This document shows, piece after piece, positions 19,101-27,200 of a DNA stretch of 64,000 bases. A program made the position numbers and the translations under genes. The first letter of the stretch is position 1; every line of letters starts with the position of its first letter. The stretch covers positions 1-64,000 of the forward strand of contig NZ_BMAQ01000003.1 of the NCBI RefSeq assembly GCF_015472005.1. Reading direction: 5' to 3'. The notes beneath the pieces are model-generated. The model was not told the origin of the DNA, made no database searches, and worked only from the letters and a program-made list of their open reading frames with translations. Origin of the DNA: Insulibacter thermoxylanivorax. GTDB lineage: Bacteria > Bacillota > Bacilli > Paenibacillales > DA-C8.

Positions 19101-19403
19101 GAGCAGAGTGACTTCGCCGCCGGCAATGCCGCTCGGATAGGGATATTCATCATAGAGCCAGACCTCCAGCCCCAGCTCTTCGGCCTTCTCTACGGCGAGT
19201 TTAACCTTCTGGAACCACGCATCGGACAGATAGGGAATCTTAAGCCCTTGACGCGGGCATATGAAGAAGCCGCCAAGTCCTTTGGCCGCCATCTCCTCGA
19301 TCTGCCGGATGATCTCCTTGTCTTCCATATCCCCATTCCAGAACCAGAATGGGTGGATGCCGTATCTTGCTTCAGGCTGCTGGAACATCTCAAGTTGAAA
19401 CAT
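16119..19403 (-). CDS. GH106-type alpha-L-rhamnosidase-like glycoside hydrolase
   Basis: A 1,094-residue protein without a signal peptide. The N-terminal half matches the GH106 pattern: HPFWFWNGDMEDKEIIRQI, GLGGFFICPRQGLKIPYLS, EVWLYDEYPYPSGIAGG and MFTDEIGL. The C-terminal part has beta-sandwich-like sequence ending with IVEVRITNTL. GH106 enzymes release terminal alpha-L-rhamnose from plant or algal glycans. The absence of a secretion signal implies action on imported oligosaccharides. The start at 19403 follows GGAGGCG. It is the last gene of a leftward gntR-uxuA-uxuB cluster, suggesting a glycan that contains rhamnose and uronic acid. Family assignment is by motif memory; activity is inferred. 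Confidence 0.82.
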   Translation of the reverse strand: MFQLEMFQQPEARYGIHPFWFWNGDMEDKEIIRQIEEMAAKGLGGFFICPRQGLKIPYLSDAWFQKVKLAVEKAEELGLEVWLYDEYPYPSGIAGGEVTLLHPEAKHYILVHRTASVSAGKTCSLELPWGRVLYAKAVPIDPSSGKRDWSKAVDIRGAIGNHQAEPVFQKAGLTAYNQKRFFTYNTIKKLLWTAPDGDWEVQEWEVHCFLEEEVRDFKYYGHYVDPLNEEAMRTFIQLTHERYAEHLGEYFGKTIKGMFTDEIGLLGKIPWSPRLLQVFRERNGYDLADHMHALLYDDGEDTAKIRYDYYQTIHEQLVKAYHKQVYDWCEQHGLFYTAEVPSVRMNTQRYSHVPGGDSGHEKLGRSLEWILDRYSYSLRYNPKMTSSIANQLGRERALVECFHSVGWSMTLQDAKWMIDRLAALGVNFFNFHAFFYTLDGLTKHDAPPSHFLQNSYWRYFDRLSSYVRRISYVMSTGKPVRPIAVLDPTTTFWVHLGNPFFEFSYSGHSEAEKQRLESLKEQWREICKTLTMNQRDFDHLDPEVLLDAKVADGRLQIGQAAYEAVIIPPITNLETPAWRKLREFLAQGGKVIACWELPSQSLDGTSEVVREMAEIFAGEEAAMQREGKKGARQMGAYRVESNEELLALVEELLPQDLRFEVEDRSAFLMHQRMLDDHISCVFITNQEAGQHEAKLILKGYDPAGTQIYRLCLESGDCERLAVEKSEDHLVLRMKFGAYESHLFLIQRQAADSREFSEQMDALPVEKLPPPSDVTAAASVNEDTPEVWTWELDAKEVWQIQAERDNVLRLDSFELRTSYLDGRPLQEQGVKVQAKTFIDQCADIADMHNIPLKFHQIFGTPMKLKAAYPLRATYTTSFIADYVPDRCWLLMDHGAILGEWSIGLNGRTITKEQLEEIFVYDHMNRCADISGFIQVGINTMTLQVKIEQDWHGVVDALYICGDFGICEDQGQPLICKAPQFAAFTAAPIEGFPYYAGTLLLKREAVLDELPESTRFSVRFRDLDESFYDCAEIIVNGHSLGVRPWMPYEWQGSTELLRRGVNIVEVRITNTLIGMLEGRKFDYAKHTLVPAVGDQA

Positions 19404-19552
19404 GGTTAACGCCTCCGCATCCATTCATTGTGTCTATGAAGTATGCTCACTTTAAGACTATCGGAAGGGTTTGCATAAGACAATCGTAGATTTTTGCAGG
19501 GTGTGGACTTTATTGCGCTGGATGTGGACTTTATTGCGATTGAACCCGCCAT

Positions 19553-19587
19553 ATGAAAATAACGGTTATGCCCCAAGGCATAACCGT
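19553..19587 (-). terminator. Terminator downstream of uxuB
   Basis: A perfect 11-bp stem (ACGGTTATGCC, 19562-19572; GGCATAACCGT, 19577-19587) with a 4-nt loop. In leftward transcripts it is followed by TATTTTC. It would separate uxuB from the GH106 gene, at least partly. Next to it, 19502-19538 contains a tandem duplication of a 19-nt unit with TGTGGACTTTATTGCG. Confidence 0.8.
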
Positions 19588-19610
19588 CCGTTCTCGTCTT
19601 GATCCTGTTT

Positions 19611-20495
19611 CTATACACCGGAATATGCTTGGAATCCGCCGTCTACAGGTACCGTCACACCTGTGACGAAGCCGCTCATGCTTTCATCCGCCAGCCAGAT
19701 CAGCGTTCCCAGGAGATCCTCCGGCTCTCCGAATCGTCTCATCGGCGTATGGCTGATGATCTTCTCGGAGCGAGGTGTCCAGCTGCCGTCTTCATGCTTA
19801 AGCAGGGCCCGATTCTGCTCCGTTAAGAAGAATCCGGGGGCGATAGCATTCACACGGATGCCGGCCTCTGCAAAGTGCACTGCCAGCCACTGGGTCAGGT
19901 TATTGATCGCTGCTTTAGCTGCGCTGTAAGCAAAGACCTTGGTCATCGGTGCATAGGCGCTCATCGAAGAAATATTGATGACGGTAGCTCCGGCACGTCC
20001 CACCATCCCCTTGGTAAACACCTGGGTCGGGATGAGCGTACCTAGGAAATTCAGATCGAAAACATGGCCGATATTCCCCACCTCTAGATCGAAGAACGTC
20101 TGGATGAGCGGGTCATCCAAGTCCTGCTGACGGAAGATTTCCTCGGTGGTGCTCGCCTTCGGATGATTGCCCCCGGCTCCGTTGATCAAGATATCATAGC
20201 CGCCGTATGTCTCCCGAACAATGCGCTCAGCCTCCCGCACATTCTCAACATTCAGCACATCGCATGCCACGGCAACAGCCTCGCCGCCGCTGTCACGAAT
20301 CTCTTGGGCCACCGCTTCTCCCTTCGCAAGGGTTCGGTTGAGAATCGCCACTTTCACGCCGTGACGGCCAAGTTCACGCGCCATCGCGCCGCATAGGATT
20401 CCGCCGCCGCCGGTGATCACAGCCACCCTTCCGCGGAGGTTTTCATGGATTGGAATCTGATTCATCTGCTTCTTCTGATTCATCTGCATCACCAT
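19611..20495 (-). CDS. uxuB: SDR-family D-mannonate oxidoreductase (fructuronate reductase)
   Basis: This short-chain dehydrogenase interconverts D-fructuronate and D-mannonate, the step before mannonate dehydratase. Rossmann motif [28 protein letters not shown], catalytic Ser (NISSMSAY) and Tyr-x-x-x-Lys (YSAAK) are present. The GGNHP and FFDLE features match the B. subtilis YjmF type, not the long-chain E. coli UxuB. It starts 12 nt after uxuA, so the two are co-translated. Several Met codons occur at the N-terminus; the one at 20489 has the better distance from GAAGGA than 20495. Confidence 0.9.
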   Translation of the reverse strand: MVMQMNQKKQMNQIPIHENLRGRVAVITGGGGILCGAMARELGRHGVKVAILNRTLAKGEAVAQEIRDSGGEAVAVACDVLNVENVREAERIVRETYGGYDILINGAGGNHPKASTTEEIFRQQDLDDPLIQTFFDLEVGNIGHVFDLNFLGTLIPTQVFTKGMVGRAGATVINISSMSAYAPMTKVFAYSAAKAAINNLTQWLAVHFAEAGIRVNAIAPGFFLTEQNRALLKHEDGSWTPRSEKIISHTPMRRFGEPEDLLGTLIWLADESMSGFVTGVTVPVDGGFQAYSGV

Positions 20496-20507
20496 TCCTT
20501 CAGTCTG

Positions 20508-21566
20508 TTATGATCTTTGTAGGCTGTCCCAAATTCCCCATAGATACATAATGCCCAATGCCCGGTCATACAGCCCGTAGCCGGGACGGCACTCTTCATC
20601 CCAGATCTGTCTTCCATGGTCGGGACGGGCATATCCTTGGAAGTTGACTTCATGCAGCGCCCGCACGACCCCCGGGATGTCGATGGAACCGTCGGTGACC
20701 CGGTGCGAGGTCTCGATGAAATCACCATTGTCATATCTGCGTATATTGCGAATATGCACGAAAGGGATCCGATCGGCGAACTCACGAATCATCGCAGCAA
20801 GGTCATTCTGCGGATTCGCACCCAGAGAACCAGTGCATAATGTAAGACCATGGTATGGACTATCCACGAGCTGCAGGATGCGGCGCAGCTGATCATGGGT
20901 GCCGACGATTCGCGGCAATCCGAAGATCGACCACGGCGGATCATCGGGATGGAGCGCCATTCGAATCCCGTACCGCTCTGCCACAGGAATAATCTCATCC
21001 AGAAAATACTTCAAATTCTCCAGCAGATGTTCTTCCGTTACCCCGCGATAGGACTCAAACAGTTTCGACAGATGGGCAAGCCGTTCCGGTTCCCATCCCG
21101 GCATCGTGAAGTTTGGATTCTCATTGATCTTGTTGATCAATTCCTTGGGATCGATCTTATCGATCTTCTGCTTCTCATAGAACATCGCCGTTGAGCCGTC
21201 GGGCAGCTCCTTATGCAGATCGGTGCGCACCCAGTCGAACACCGGCATGAAGTTATAACAGATCGTCTTCACGCCGACCTTCGCCAGATGCTCGATCGTC
21301 TGTTTATAGTTCTCGATATATCGATCACGGGAAGGCCGGCCAAGCTTAATATCCTCATGCACATTGACGCTTTCGACTACTTCCAAGTGCAGCCCGAAGG
21401 CATCTGCTTCTTCCTTTACCTTCATGATCTCTTCAAGCGGCCACACTTCTCCAGCCGGAAGATGATGAAGAGCCCAGACGATCCCTTCTACACCTGGTAT
21501 CTGGCGGATCTGTGCTAGACTTACCGTATCATTGCCCGTTCCAAACCAACGAAAGACCATCCTCAT
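20508..21566 (-). CDS. uxuA: Mannonate dehydratase
   Basis: UxuA dehydrates D-mannonate to 2-keto-3-deoxygluconate, feeding hexuronates into central metabolism. The 352-residue protein has VFRWFGTGNDTVSLAQIRQIPGVEGIV-type N-terminal sequence, CYNFMPVFDWVRTDL, RMALHPDDPPW (metal ligands) and FVHIRNIR, and ends with ARPDHGRQIWDE and GYGLYDRALG. All are family hallmarks. It follows the GntR regulator gene on the same strand with a 167-nt gap. That gap contains three copies of a CTGTCATCT element (about 21596-21650). No kdgK/kdgA or uronate isomerase gene lies nearby. Confidence 0.95.
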   Translation of the reverse strand: MRMVFRWFGTGNDTVSLAQIRQIPGVEGIVWALHHLPAGEVWPLEEIMKVKEEADAFGLHLEVVESVNVHEDIKLGRPSRDRYIENYKQTIEHLAKVGVKTICYNFMPVFDWVRTDLHKELPDGSTAMFYEKQKIDKIDPKELINKINENPNFTMPGWEPERLAHLSKLFESYRGVTEEHLLENLKYFLDEIIPVAERYGIRMALHPDDPPWSIFGLPRIVGTHDQLRRILQLVDSPYHGLTLCTGSLGANPQNDLAAMIREFADRIPFVHIRNIRRYDNGDFIETSHRVTDGSIDIPGVVRALHEVNFQGYARPDHGRQIWDEECRPGYGLYDRALGIMYLWGIWDSLQRS

Positions 21567-21733
21567 CCGGATTCACTCCCTAAACCATCGATTAAGCTGT
21601 CATCTAAGGCAGTTATCTTATGCTGTCATCTCATACTGTCATCTCAGACAAGCATAACATGCAACAACAGACAACCCACGACATCGAGCCGTCCTGCAGC
21701 CATTCGTTCAGACATGAACCATCCAGCTTTCGA

Positions 21734-22423
21734 TCAATCCGTGAACCAATCCGGGTATTGTTTCTGCAGTTCCGGAAGTTCAAGGTGCAGCCATTGCAGA
21801 TGATTCTCCAGCAAGGCCCCTGTCTGCTGTGCATCCCTCTTCTTGATCGCTTGCAGGATATCCTCGTGTTCTGCCACGACTAAACCCGATTTTGTCTTCT
21901 CTTTCAGTGTCAATAGACGCGCCCGATTCACATGGGCCCGCATCTGTTCAATCACATCGATCAAGGTTTCATTCTTCGTAATCGATATGATCGTCTTGTG
22001 AAATTCCTCATCCAGCTTAAGCAGCTTCTCATGTTCGCCTGCAAAGGCCGCATCCCTCTGCTGTTCGATCAACTGCAACAACGGCTCTTCATACTGTCTT
22101 GCAAGAAAAAGGTCCCACATGCGAGCTGCACGGACGAAGGCCCCCACTTCCAACTGTTCGCGGATGAACCAGGCCTCTTCAATCTTCCTTACTGAGATGA
22201 GCGACACCCTGGATCCCACTTGCGGGATAATCTCGATCAACCGTTCATTCGCCAAGAGACGCAGTGCTTCTCTAATCGGTGTTCGGCTGACCTGAAGCTG
22301 TTCTGCTATCTCATTCTCAGAGATCATCTCTCCCGGCTTACGCTGCATGAAGACGATCTCTTCCCGCAGATGTTCGTATACTTGTGCACTAAGCGTCTGT
22401 CTGGCAAAAGGCTTCGCAGGCAA
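21734..22423 (-). CDS. GntR-family (FCD) transcriptional regulator of the uronate cluster
   Basis: A 229-residue regulator with an N-terminal winged helix (VYEHLREEIVFMQRKPGEMISENEIAEQLQVSRTPIREALRLL region) and a C-terminal all-helical FCD ligand domain with the metal-type residues (DEEFH, HEDILQAI, ENHLQW). UxuR, ExuR and KdgR-like sensors of hexuronates belong here. Position upstream of uxuA-uxuB suggests it senses fructuronate or a related acid. It begins with TTG after AAGGAAGGTGAT. Its upstream DNA has a CTTGTATACAAG palindrome of the kind FCD regulators bind, and an unusual 11-nt array. Confidence 0.88.
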   Translation of the reverse strand: MPAKPFARQTLSAQVYEHLREEIVFMQRKPGEMISENEIAEQLQVSRTPIREALRLLANERLIEIIPQVGSRVSLISVRKIEEAWFIREQLEVGAFVRAARMWDLFLARQYEEPLLQLIEQQRDAAFAGEHEKLLKLDEEFHKTIISITKNETLIDVIEQMRAHVNRARLLTLKEKTKSGLVVAEHEDILQAIKKRDAQQTGALLENHLQWLHLELPELQKQYPDWFTD

Positions 22424-22454
22424 TTCATCACCTTCCTTCCGATGTGATTGATGG

Positions 22455-22586
22455 ATTATTGGTGCATTATTACTGCGTTATTTCTGCATTATTGCTGCGT
22501 TATTGCTCCGATATTGTTGCGTTATTACAGCGTTATCGTCGCGTTATTTTTGCGATTGCTGGGGTATTGCTTCGCTATCGTAGTGT
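22455..22586. repeat. Twelve-unit tandem array with exact 11-nt period
   Basis: Twelve consecutive 11-nt units run without any insertion or deletion from 22455 to 22586. Most fit the pattern GTTATTNCTGC (for example GTTATTTCTGC, ATTATTGCTGC, GTTATTACAGC), and the last three are more degenerate. It lies 32 nt upstream of the gntR coding region, in its likely leader or promoter zone. It is not a multiple of three and has no open frame. Confidence 0.8.
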
Positions 22587-22670
22587 ATGTGTGATGCTGA
22601 TGCGTGATTGAAGCGCTTACTGTTTCGATGATAGATGATGACATATATCGTTGGACCAATCTCGCATATA

Positions 22671-22706
22671 CTAGTATACTAGAATACTAGCATACTTGTA
22701 TACAAG
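22671..22706. promoter_or_regulatory. Ladder of CTAG/CTTG half-sites with a GntR-type palindrome
   Basis: CTAG, CTAG, CTAG, CTTG and CAAG occur at an exact 8-nt step, each followed by TATA, AATA, CATA and TATA. The last two form the palindrome CTTGTATACAAG (22695-22706), similar to the TTGTATACAA sites of FCD-type GntR regulators. Position about 250 nt upstream of gntR suggests autoregulation. Function is inferred. Confidence 0.6.
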
Positions 22707-22798
22707 TTTAACAAGCATGGGATAGGTTGTCCAATAAGTCAGCGATGACTGATGGACAGCCTCACGCGTACGAATTGCGCTTATCCGTGCACACTCTC

Positions 22799-22924
22799 TG
22801 AGTCAACAGGATCTGTCGTCTCACGTACTTCATTCCGCCTTGACGCCTCTGAATCAACAGTAACTGTCGTCTCATACACCAATCCCGCTTCGACACAGCT
22901 GAGTCAACAGGATCTGTCGTCTCA
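22799..22924 (+). repeat. Hairpin repeat locus C (three-copy array)
   Basis: Copies lie at 22799-22823, 22850-22874 and 22900-22924, spaced 51 and 50 nt. All have CAACAG and CTGTCG arms, which leaves one A-C mismatch in the stem. A shortened, degenerate copy may lie at 22746-22764. The array is between the GntR gene's upstream region and the 3' end of pflA. The remaining 22925-23197 shows only T/A-rich sequence. Confidence 0.8.
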
Positions 22925-23197
22925 CACACCAGTCCTGCCACGACGTCACACCTGCCCCCATTTCGCTGCCTTCCGCAGTATTTACACACCCGTATTTGCA
23001 CACTTAGAACATCCAAAACAAAAACAAAATCACAAAAGCCTCCCAACCTGCAGAGAGAATCCGCATGTCAGAAGGCCATCGATCGATTCGCTCCCTAAAG
23101 TTAAGGGGTATCCATAATAGCGATATATGAAACTTACAATACAGTGCAATGCGCAACAGAGCAGAGCTGGAGCACGAAATGGCTGCAGGCTGCAACG

Positions 23198-23974
23198 TTA
23201 TCCATTCACCGTCTGCGAAACCGTCCGTTGTTCACGCACTTGCCGGCGGGCTGCTTCGATGATGTTCCGTGCGCGTTCAACATCCTCCGGCGTCCCATCC
23301 GGTACGTCATGCAGCTTGTATTCGAGACCAAGTTCCTCCCATTTGTAGATGCCCATCCGATGATAAGGAAGGATCTCGATCTTCTCCACATTCGGCAGTT
23401 CCTTCTCGATGAAGGTTCCAAGCTGCATTAAGTTATCCTCGCTGTCAGTTAGACCAGGGACCAGGACGAAGCGAATCCAAGCTGGCTGCTTGCGTTCGGC
23501 TAGATGGCGTGCGAAGCGATGAATTCGATCAAGAGGCTGAGAGGTCAACGCCTTATGCCGTTCTGCATCCATCTCCTTGAGATCGAGCATGACAAGATCC
23601 GTGTATTGCAGCAATTCATCAAGTACAGGGGAAGGTTCGCAGAAACCGCAGGTATCAAGGGCGGTATGCAATCCCCAGCGTTCTTTGACGGCTTTGAACA
23701 ATTCGGCTACGAACGGTGCCTGCAGCGTCGGTTCACCGCCGGACACCGTCAATCCGCCGCCTGCTCGATCATAATACGGGATATAAGGTTCAATCTCTGC
23801 CAAGATCTCTTCCACGGTTACTTCTCTGCCGTCACTGGCATTCCACGTGTCCGGGTTGTGACAGTATAGGCAGCGCATCGCACAACCCTGCATGAATAAG
23901 ACGAAACGGATGCCCGGCCCATCCACGGTGCCAAAGGTTTCTAATGAATGGATTCTGCCTGTTCTTGCAGCCAT
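23198..23974 (-). CDS. pflA: Pyruvate formate-lyase activating enzyme
   Basis: A radical S-adenosylmethionine enzyme that installs the glycyl radical on PflB under anaerobic conditions. The 258-residue protein has FGTVDGPGIRFVLFMQGC, the CX3CX2C cluster motif (CAMRCLYC), SGGEPTLQ and DLKEMD, all standard. It lies downstream of pflB with a 101-nt gap that holds an intrinsic terminator, so it should be made in smaller amounts than the lyase. It starts with ATG after a purine-rich site. Confidence 0.95.
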   Translation of the reverse strand: MAARTGRIHSLETFGTVDGPGIRFVLFMQGCAMRCLYCHNPDTWNASDGREVTVEEILAEIEPYIPYYDRAGGGLTVSGGEPTLQAPFVAELFKAVKERWGLHTALDTCGFCEPSPVLDELLQYTDLVMLDLKEMDAERHKALTSQPLDRIHRFARHLAERKQPAWIRFVLVPGLTDSEDNLMQLGTFIEKELPNVEKIEILPYHRMGIYKWEELGLEYKLHDVPDGTPEDVERARNIIEAARRQVREQRTVSQTVNG

Positions 23975-24009
23975 ATTGATTCACTCTCCCTCTCCTGATC
24001 TCTATAAAT

Positions 24010-24048
24010 AAAAGAAAGGGCGGAAAACTCTGCATCTCTGTTCCGCCC
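24010..24048 (-). terminator. Intercistronic terminator between pflB and pflA
   Basis: An 8-bp stem (GGGCGGAA, 24018-24025; TTCCGCCC, 24041-24048) is followed in leftward transcripts by TTTCTTTTATTT. It lies between the pflB stop and the pflA start. It probably acts as a partial terminator that sets a high PflB to PflA ratio. Confidence 0.82.
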
Positions 24049-24075
24049 ATTGCATGTCATACTACAACGTCATCT

Positions 24076-26343
24076 TTAGATTCTCTCGTGGAACGTACGG
24101 TTGATCACATCGAGCTGTTGTTCTCTGGTCAGCTTGATGAAGTTCACCGCATATCCGGAGACGCGGATCGTCAGCTGCGGATACTGCTCCGGATGTTCCA
24201 TCGCATCGAGAAGCTGCTCGCGGTTGAAGACGTTGACGTTCAGGTGATGCGCTTGCTGCGACATATAGCCGTCCATCATCGCAACCAGGTTGTTGATGCG
24301 CTCATCCAGGTCGCGGCCAAGGGCCTTCGGCACGATGGAGAAGGTATTCGAGATCCCATCCAAGCTGTGCTCATAAGGCAGTTTTGCCACAGAATTCAGC
24401 GATGCCAGAGCACCCTTGCGGTCGCGTCCATGCATCGGGTTTGCACCAGGTGCGAATGGTTCGCCGGCTTTGCGGCCGTCCGGTGTCGTTCCCGTCTTCT
24501 TACCGTATACGACGTTGGACGTGATCGTCAGGATGGACAGCGTCGGGATCGAATTGCGATATGTCTTATGCTTGCGCAGTTTGTTCATGAATCTTTCTAC
24601 GAGCTCTACAGCGATCTGGTCTACGCGGTCATCGTTGTTTCCGTATTGCGGATATTCTCCTTCGATGCGGAAGTCAACAGCGATGCCGTCCTCATTGCGG
24701 ATCGGATACACTTTCGCGTATTTGATCGCGCTGAGGGAGTCAACCACAACGGATAGACCGGCGATTCCGCATGCCATCGTCCGGATGATCTCACGATCGT
24801 GCAGCGCCATCTCGATACGCTCGTAGCAATATTTGTCGTGCATGTAGTGAATGACGTTCAGCGTATTGATATAGAGCTTAGCCAACCACTCGAGCACGTC
24901 GTCGTAACGGCTCATGACCTCGTCGTAGTCGAGCACCTCGGATGTGATCTTCGGCATAACCGGTCCAACTTGCACGCCGGACTTCTCATCTACGCCGCCG
25001 TTGATCGCATAGAGCAGAGCCTTAGCCAGGTTAGCCCGTGCACCGAAGAATTGCATCTGCTTACCGATGCGCATCGCCGAGACGCAGCATGCGATGCCGT
25101 AGTCATCGCCGTAGATCGGACGCATGAGATCGTCGTTCTCGTATTGTATCGCACTGGTCTCGATGGATACCTTCGCGCAGTACTTCTTGAACGGCTCAGG
25201 CAATTGCTCGGACCATAGAACGGTCAGGTTCGGTTCCGGAGCCGGACCCAGGTTGTACAGCGTATGGAGGAAACGGAAGGAGTTGCGCGTTACACGCGTT
25301 CTGCCGTCCAATCCCATACCGCCGATCGATTCGGTTACCCAAGTCGGGTCGCCGGTGAACAGCTCGTTGTATTCCGGTGTACGCAGGAACTTCACGATCC
25401 GCAGTTTCATAACGAAATGGTCAACCAGCTCTTGAGCTTCCTTCTCCGTGAGTGTACCTTCTTGCAGGTCACGCTCGATATAGATGTCCAGGAAGCTGGA
25501 GACGCGTCCCAAGCTCATCGCTGCGCCGTTTTGTTCCTTGATCGCAGCCAGATACGCGAAGTACAGCCATTGGAAAGCTTCTCTTGCGTTCGCAGCAGGC
25601 TTCGAGATGTCGTATCCGTAGGAAGCAGCCATTTCTTTCAGCTCTCCCAGTGCTCGGATCTGTTCGGTCAGCTCCTCGCGATCACGGATCACATCATCGA
25701 GCATGACATCGACTTCGAGAAGTTCTTGTTCTTTTTTCTTCTGTTCGATCAGGAAATCAACACCATAAAGCGGAACTCTGCGGTAGTCACCGATGATCCG
25801 GCCGCGGCCGTATGCATCCGGCAGTCCCGTGATGATCCCCGCGGAACGCGCTCTGCGCATCTCCGGTGTATAAGCATCGAACACACCTTGGTTGTGTGTC
25901 TTGCGATACTTCGTGAAGATCTCGATCATCTCTTCAGGAACTTCAAATCCATACGCTTCGCAAGCTTGGATCATCATGCGGATACCGCCGAAAGGTTGGA
26001 AGGAACGTTTGAAAGGTTCATCCGTTTGCAATCCAACGATCTTCTCTTTGTCCTTGTCCAGATATCCAGGCTTGTGGGACGTAATCGTCGATACCGTGTT
26101 CACGTCAACATCAAGTACGCCGCCATTTTCCCGTTCTTTCTTGGACAGTTCTTGAATGATCTTCCAGAGCTCAACTGTTGCTTCGGTTGGTCCTTCAAGG
26201 AAAGACTCGTCGCCGTGGTACGGAGTTATATTCCTCGATATAAAATCGTTCACATCGATCTGGTTCATCCATTTGCCGAATTTGAATCCGCGCCATGGAT
26301 GTTGACCGCTCGCTTGAATTGTTTCAGGTTCCTTAACTGCCAT
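24076..26343 (-). CDS. pflB: Formate C-acetyltransferase (pyruvate formate-lyase)
   Basis: PflB converts pyruvate and CoA to acetyl-CoA and formate during fermentation. The 755-residue protein has the paired catalytic cysteines ([13 protein letters not shown]) and the C-terminal glycyl-radical loop ([11 protein letters not shown]). [15 protein letters not shown] and [13 protein letters not shown] are further family marks. ATG 26343 follows AGGAGGT by 8 nt; an in-frame GTG at 26352 is less likely. It is preceded by a Crp/Fnr-type box at the classic activator distance and followed by pflA. The full length and intact motifs indicate a working enzyme. Confidence 0.96.
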   Translation of the reverse strand: MAVKEPETIQASGQHPWRGFKFGKWMNQIDVNDFISRNITPYHGDESFLEGPTEATVELWKIIQELSKKERENGGVLDVDVNTVSTITSHKPGYLDKDKEKIVGLQTDEPFKRSFQPFGGIRMMIQACEAYGFEVPEEMIEIFTKYRKTHNQGVFDAYTPEMRRARSAGIITGLPDAYGRGRIIGDYRRVPLYGVDFLIEQKKKEQELLEVDVMLDDVIRDREELTEQIRALGELKEMAASYGYDISKPAANAREAFQWLYFAYLAAIKEQNGAAMSLGRVSSFLDIYIERDLQEGTLTEKEAQELVDHFVMKLRIVKFLRTPEYNELFTGDPTWVTESIGGMGLDGRTRVTRNSFRFLHTLYNLGPAPEPNLTVLWSEQLPEPFKKYCAKVSIETSAIQYENDDLMRPIYGDDYGIACCVSAMRIGKQMQFFGARANLAKALLYAINGGVDEKSGVQVGPVMPKITSEVLDYDEVMSRYDDVLEWLAKLYINTLNVIHYMHDKYCYERIEMALHDREIIRTMACGIAGLSVVVDSLSAIKYAKVYPIRNEDGIAVDFRIEGEYPQYGNNDDRVDQIAVELVERFMNKLRKHKTYRNSIPTLSILTITSNVVYGKKTGTTPDGRKAGEPFAPGANPMHGRDRKGALASLNSVAKLPYEHSLDGISNTFSIVPKALGRDLDERINNLVAMMDGYMSQQAHHLNVNVFNREQLLDAMEHPEQYPQLTIRVSGYAVNFIKLTREQQLDVINRTFHERI

Positions 26344-26373
26344 TGCAAGCACCTCCTAGCTCTTTTACTTGAA

Positions 26374-26436
26374 AGTATAGACTATTCCTTACGATCATAA
26401 TGTGATAAATTTCACAAACAAATATCACAATTGTGA
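26374..26436 (-). promoter_or_regulatory. pflB promoter with Crp/Fnr-type box
   Basis: On the minus strand the -10 is TATACT (26379 to 26374), with no good -35. A perfect box, TGTGA-N6-TCACA, lies at 26401-26416. Its centre is about 41.5 nt upstream of the predicted start (near 26367), the usual place for class II activation by Fnr. A second palindrome, TCACAATTGTGA (26425-26436), lies further upstream. Rex, which binds similar sequence, is an alternative for either site. Confidence 0.72.
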
Positions 26437-26573
26437 AAAGCGATTGAACTGCCCTCCAATCGCCCAAAATCCTTTAGAATCAAGGCTTTTCGATGTTATA
26501 GACTATACGCTAAAAACAGTAAATGAAAGGTTTTTCATTTCATTTATTTACTTTCAATAGGGGGCGAACATCT

Positions 26574-27092
26574 TTATTGAAAGGAAACGAACGGAATCCG
26601 TACTGCTGAATTTGTGCTAATATATGGCGGTAGAAGTGGTTTTTTCGCTGTATTTGAAGGGAATGATGAGGCATCGGATTTAGCAATATCGTTGCTCGTC
26701 CCACAAGAACAGCGGCGGAGATTACGAAACAAGAGTACAAGGAAGGTGCCGCCGCGCTGCTCGCCAAGATTGATCATTATCGGCCGAAGGTAGTCTGTTA
26801 TGTCGGGAAAGGCGTCTATCAGCAGCTCACAGGACAACGACGGATCGAGTGGGGCATCCAAACTCAATCCGTCGTCAACGGGTTCTCCGCCCAGCTCTTT
26901 GATGCGATTGACCACCTTGATCGTGCCCAGCTTCGCATGTTTCTGAAATCTTTGCAACATCTCTTTCACTTGGGGATCCTTTGCATGCAGGATTAACTGC
27001 TCATACTGGTGGAGCCCCATATAACGTCCGCGCACGAAACGATTTAATTCGTTGATCACTTTCTGTTTATCGGGCTGGACCATCTTCTCCAT
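26574..27092 (-). pseudogene. Ferritin-like four-helix gene truncated and fused to foreign sequence
   Basis: The first roughly 75 residues (from MEKMVQPDKQKVINELNRF, through GRYMGLHQYE, KEMLQRFQKHAK and RIKELGGEPVD) resemble small ferritin-like helical-bundle proteins of Bacillales. After about residue 80 the similarity stops. The remaining 90 residues are the antisense of a mug-type glycosylase remnant read on the other strand. The missing second half means the helical bundle cannot form normally. The gene retains a good ribosome site (AAAGGAAG). It is best read as a truncated gene at a deletion joint, though a short product may be made. Confidence 0.65.
26670..26883 (+). pseudogene. Remnant of a mug/TDG-type uracil-DNA glycosylase
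   Basis: Read rightward from 26670, the sequence gives GIGFSNIVARPTRTA, then ITKQEYKEGAAALLAKI, RPKVVCYVGKGVYQQ and IEWGIQTQSVVNG. These match the middle of mismatch-specific uracil/thymine DNA glycosylases (Mug: GLTNIV-RPT, RP-VV-F-GKG-Y, WG-Q). A TGA directly precedes 26670. Neither the N-terminal catalytic GxNPG-type motif nor the C-terminal PSPSG-type motif is present. About 71 codons survive, with no start or stop of their own. It is a decayed fragment. Confidence 0.72.
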
Positions 27093-27200
27093 CAGTCATC
27101 TTCCTTTCGGGCTGTTTGATCGCTTACTTACATACTTTCTTACGCTGTCTGCCTAAATGTAGTATGCCCGAAGCTGTCAGAACCATGTCGGCTCTTCGCA

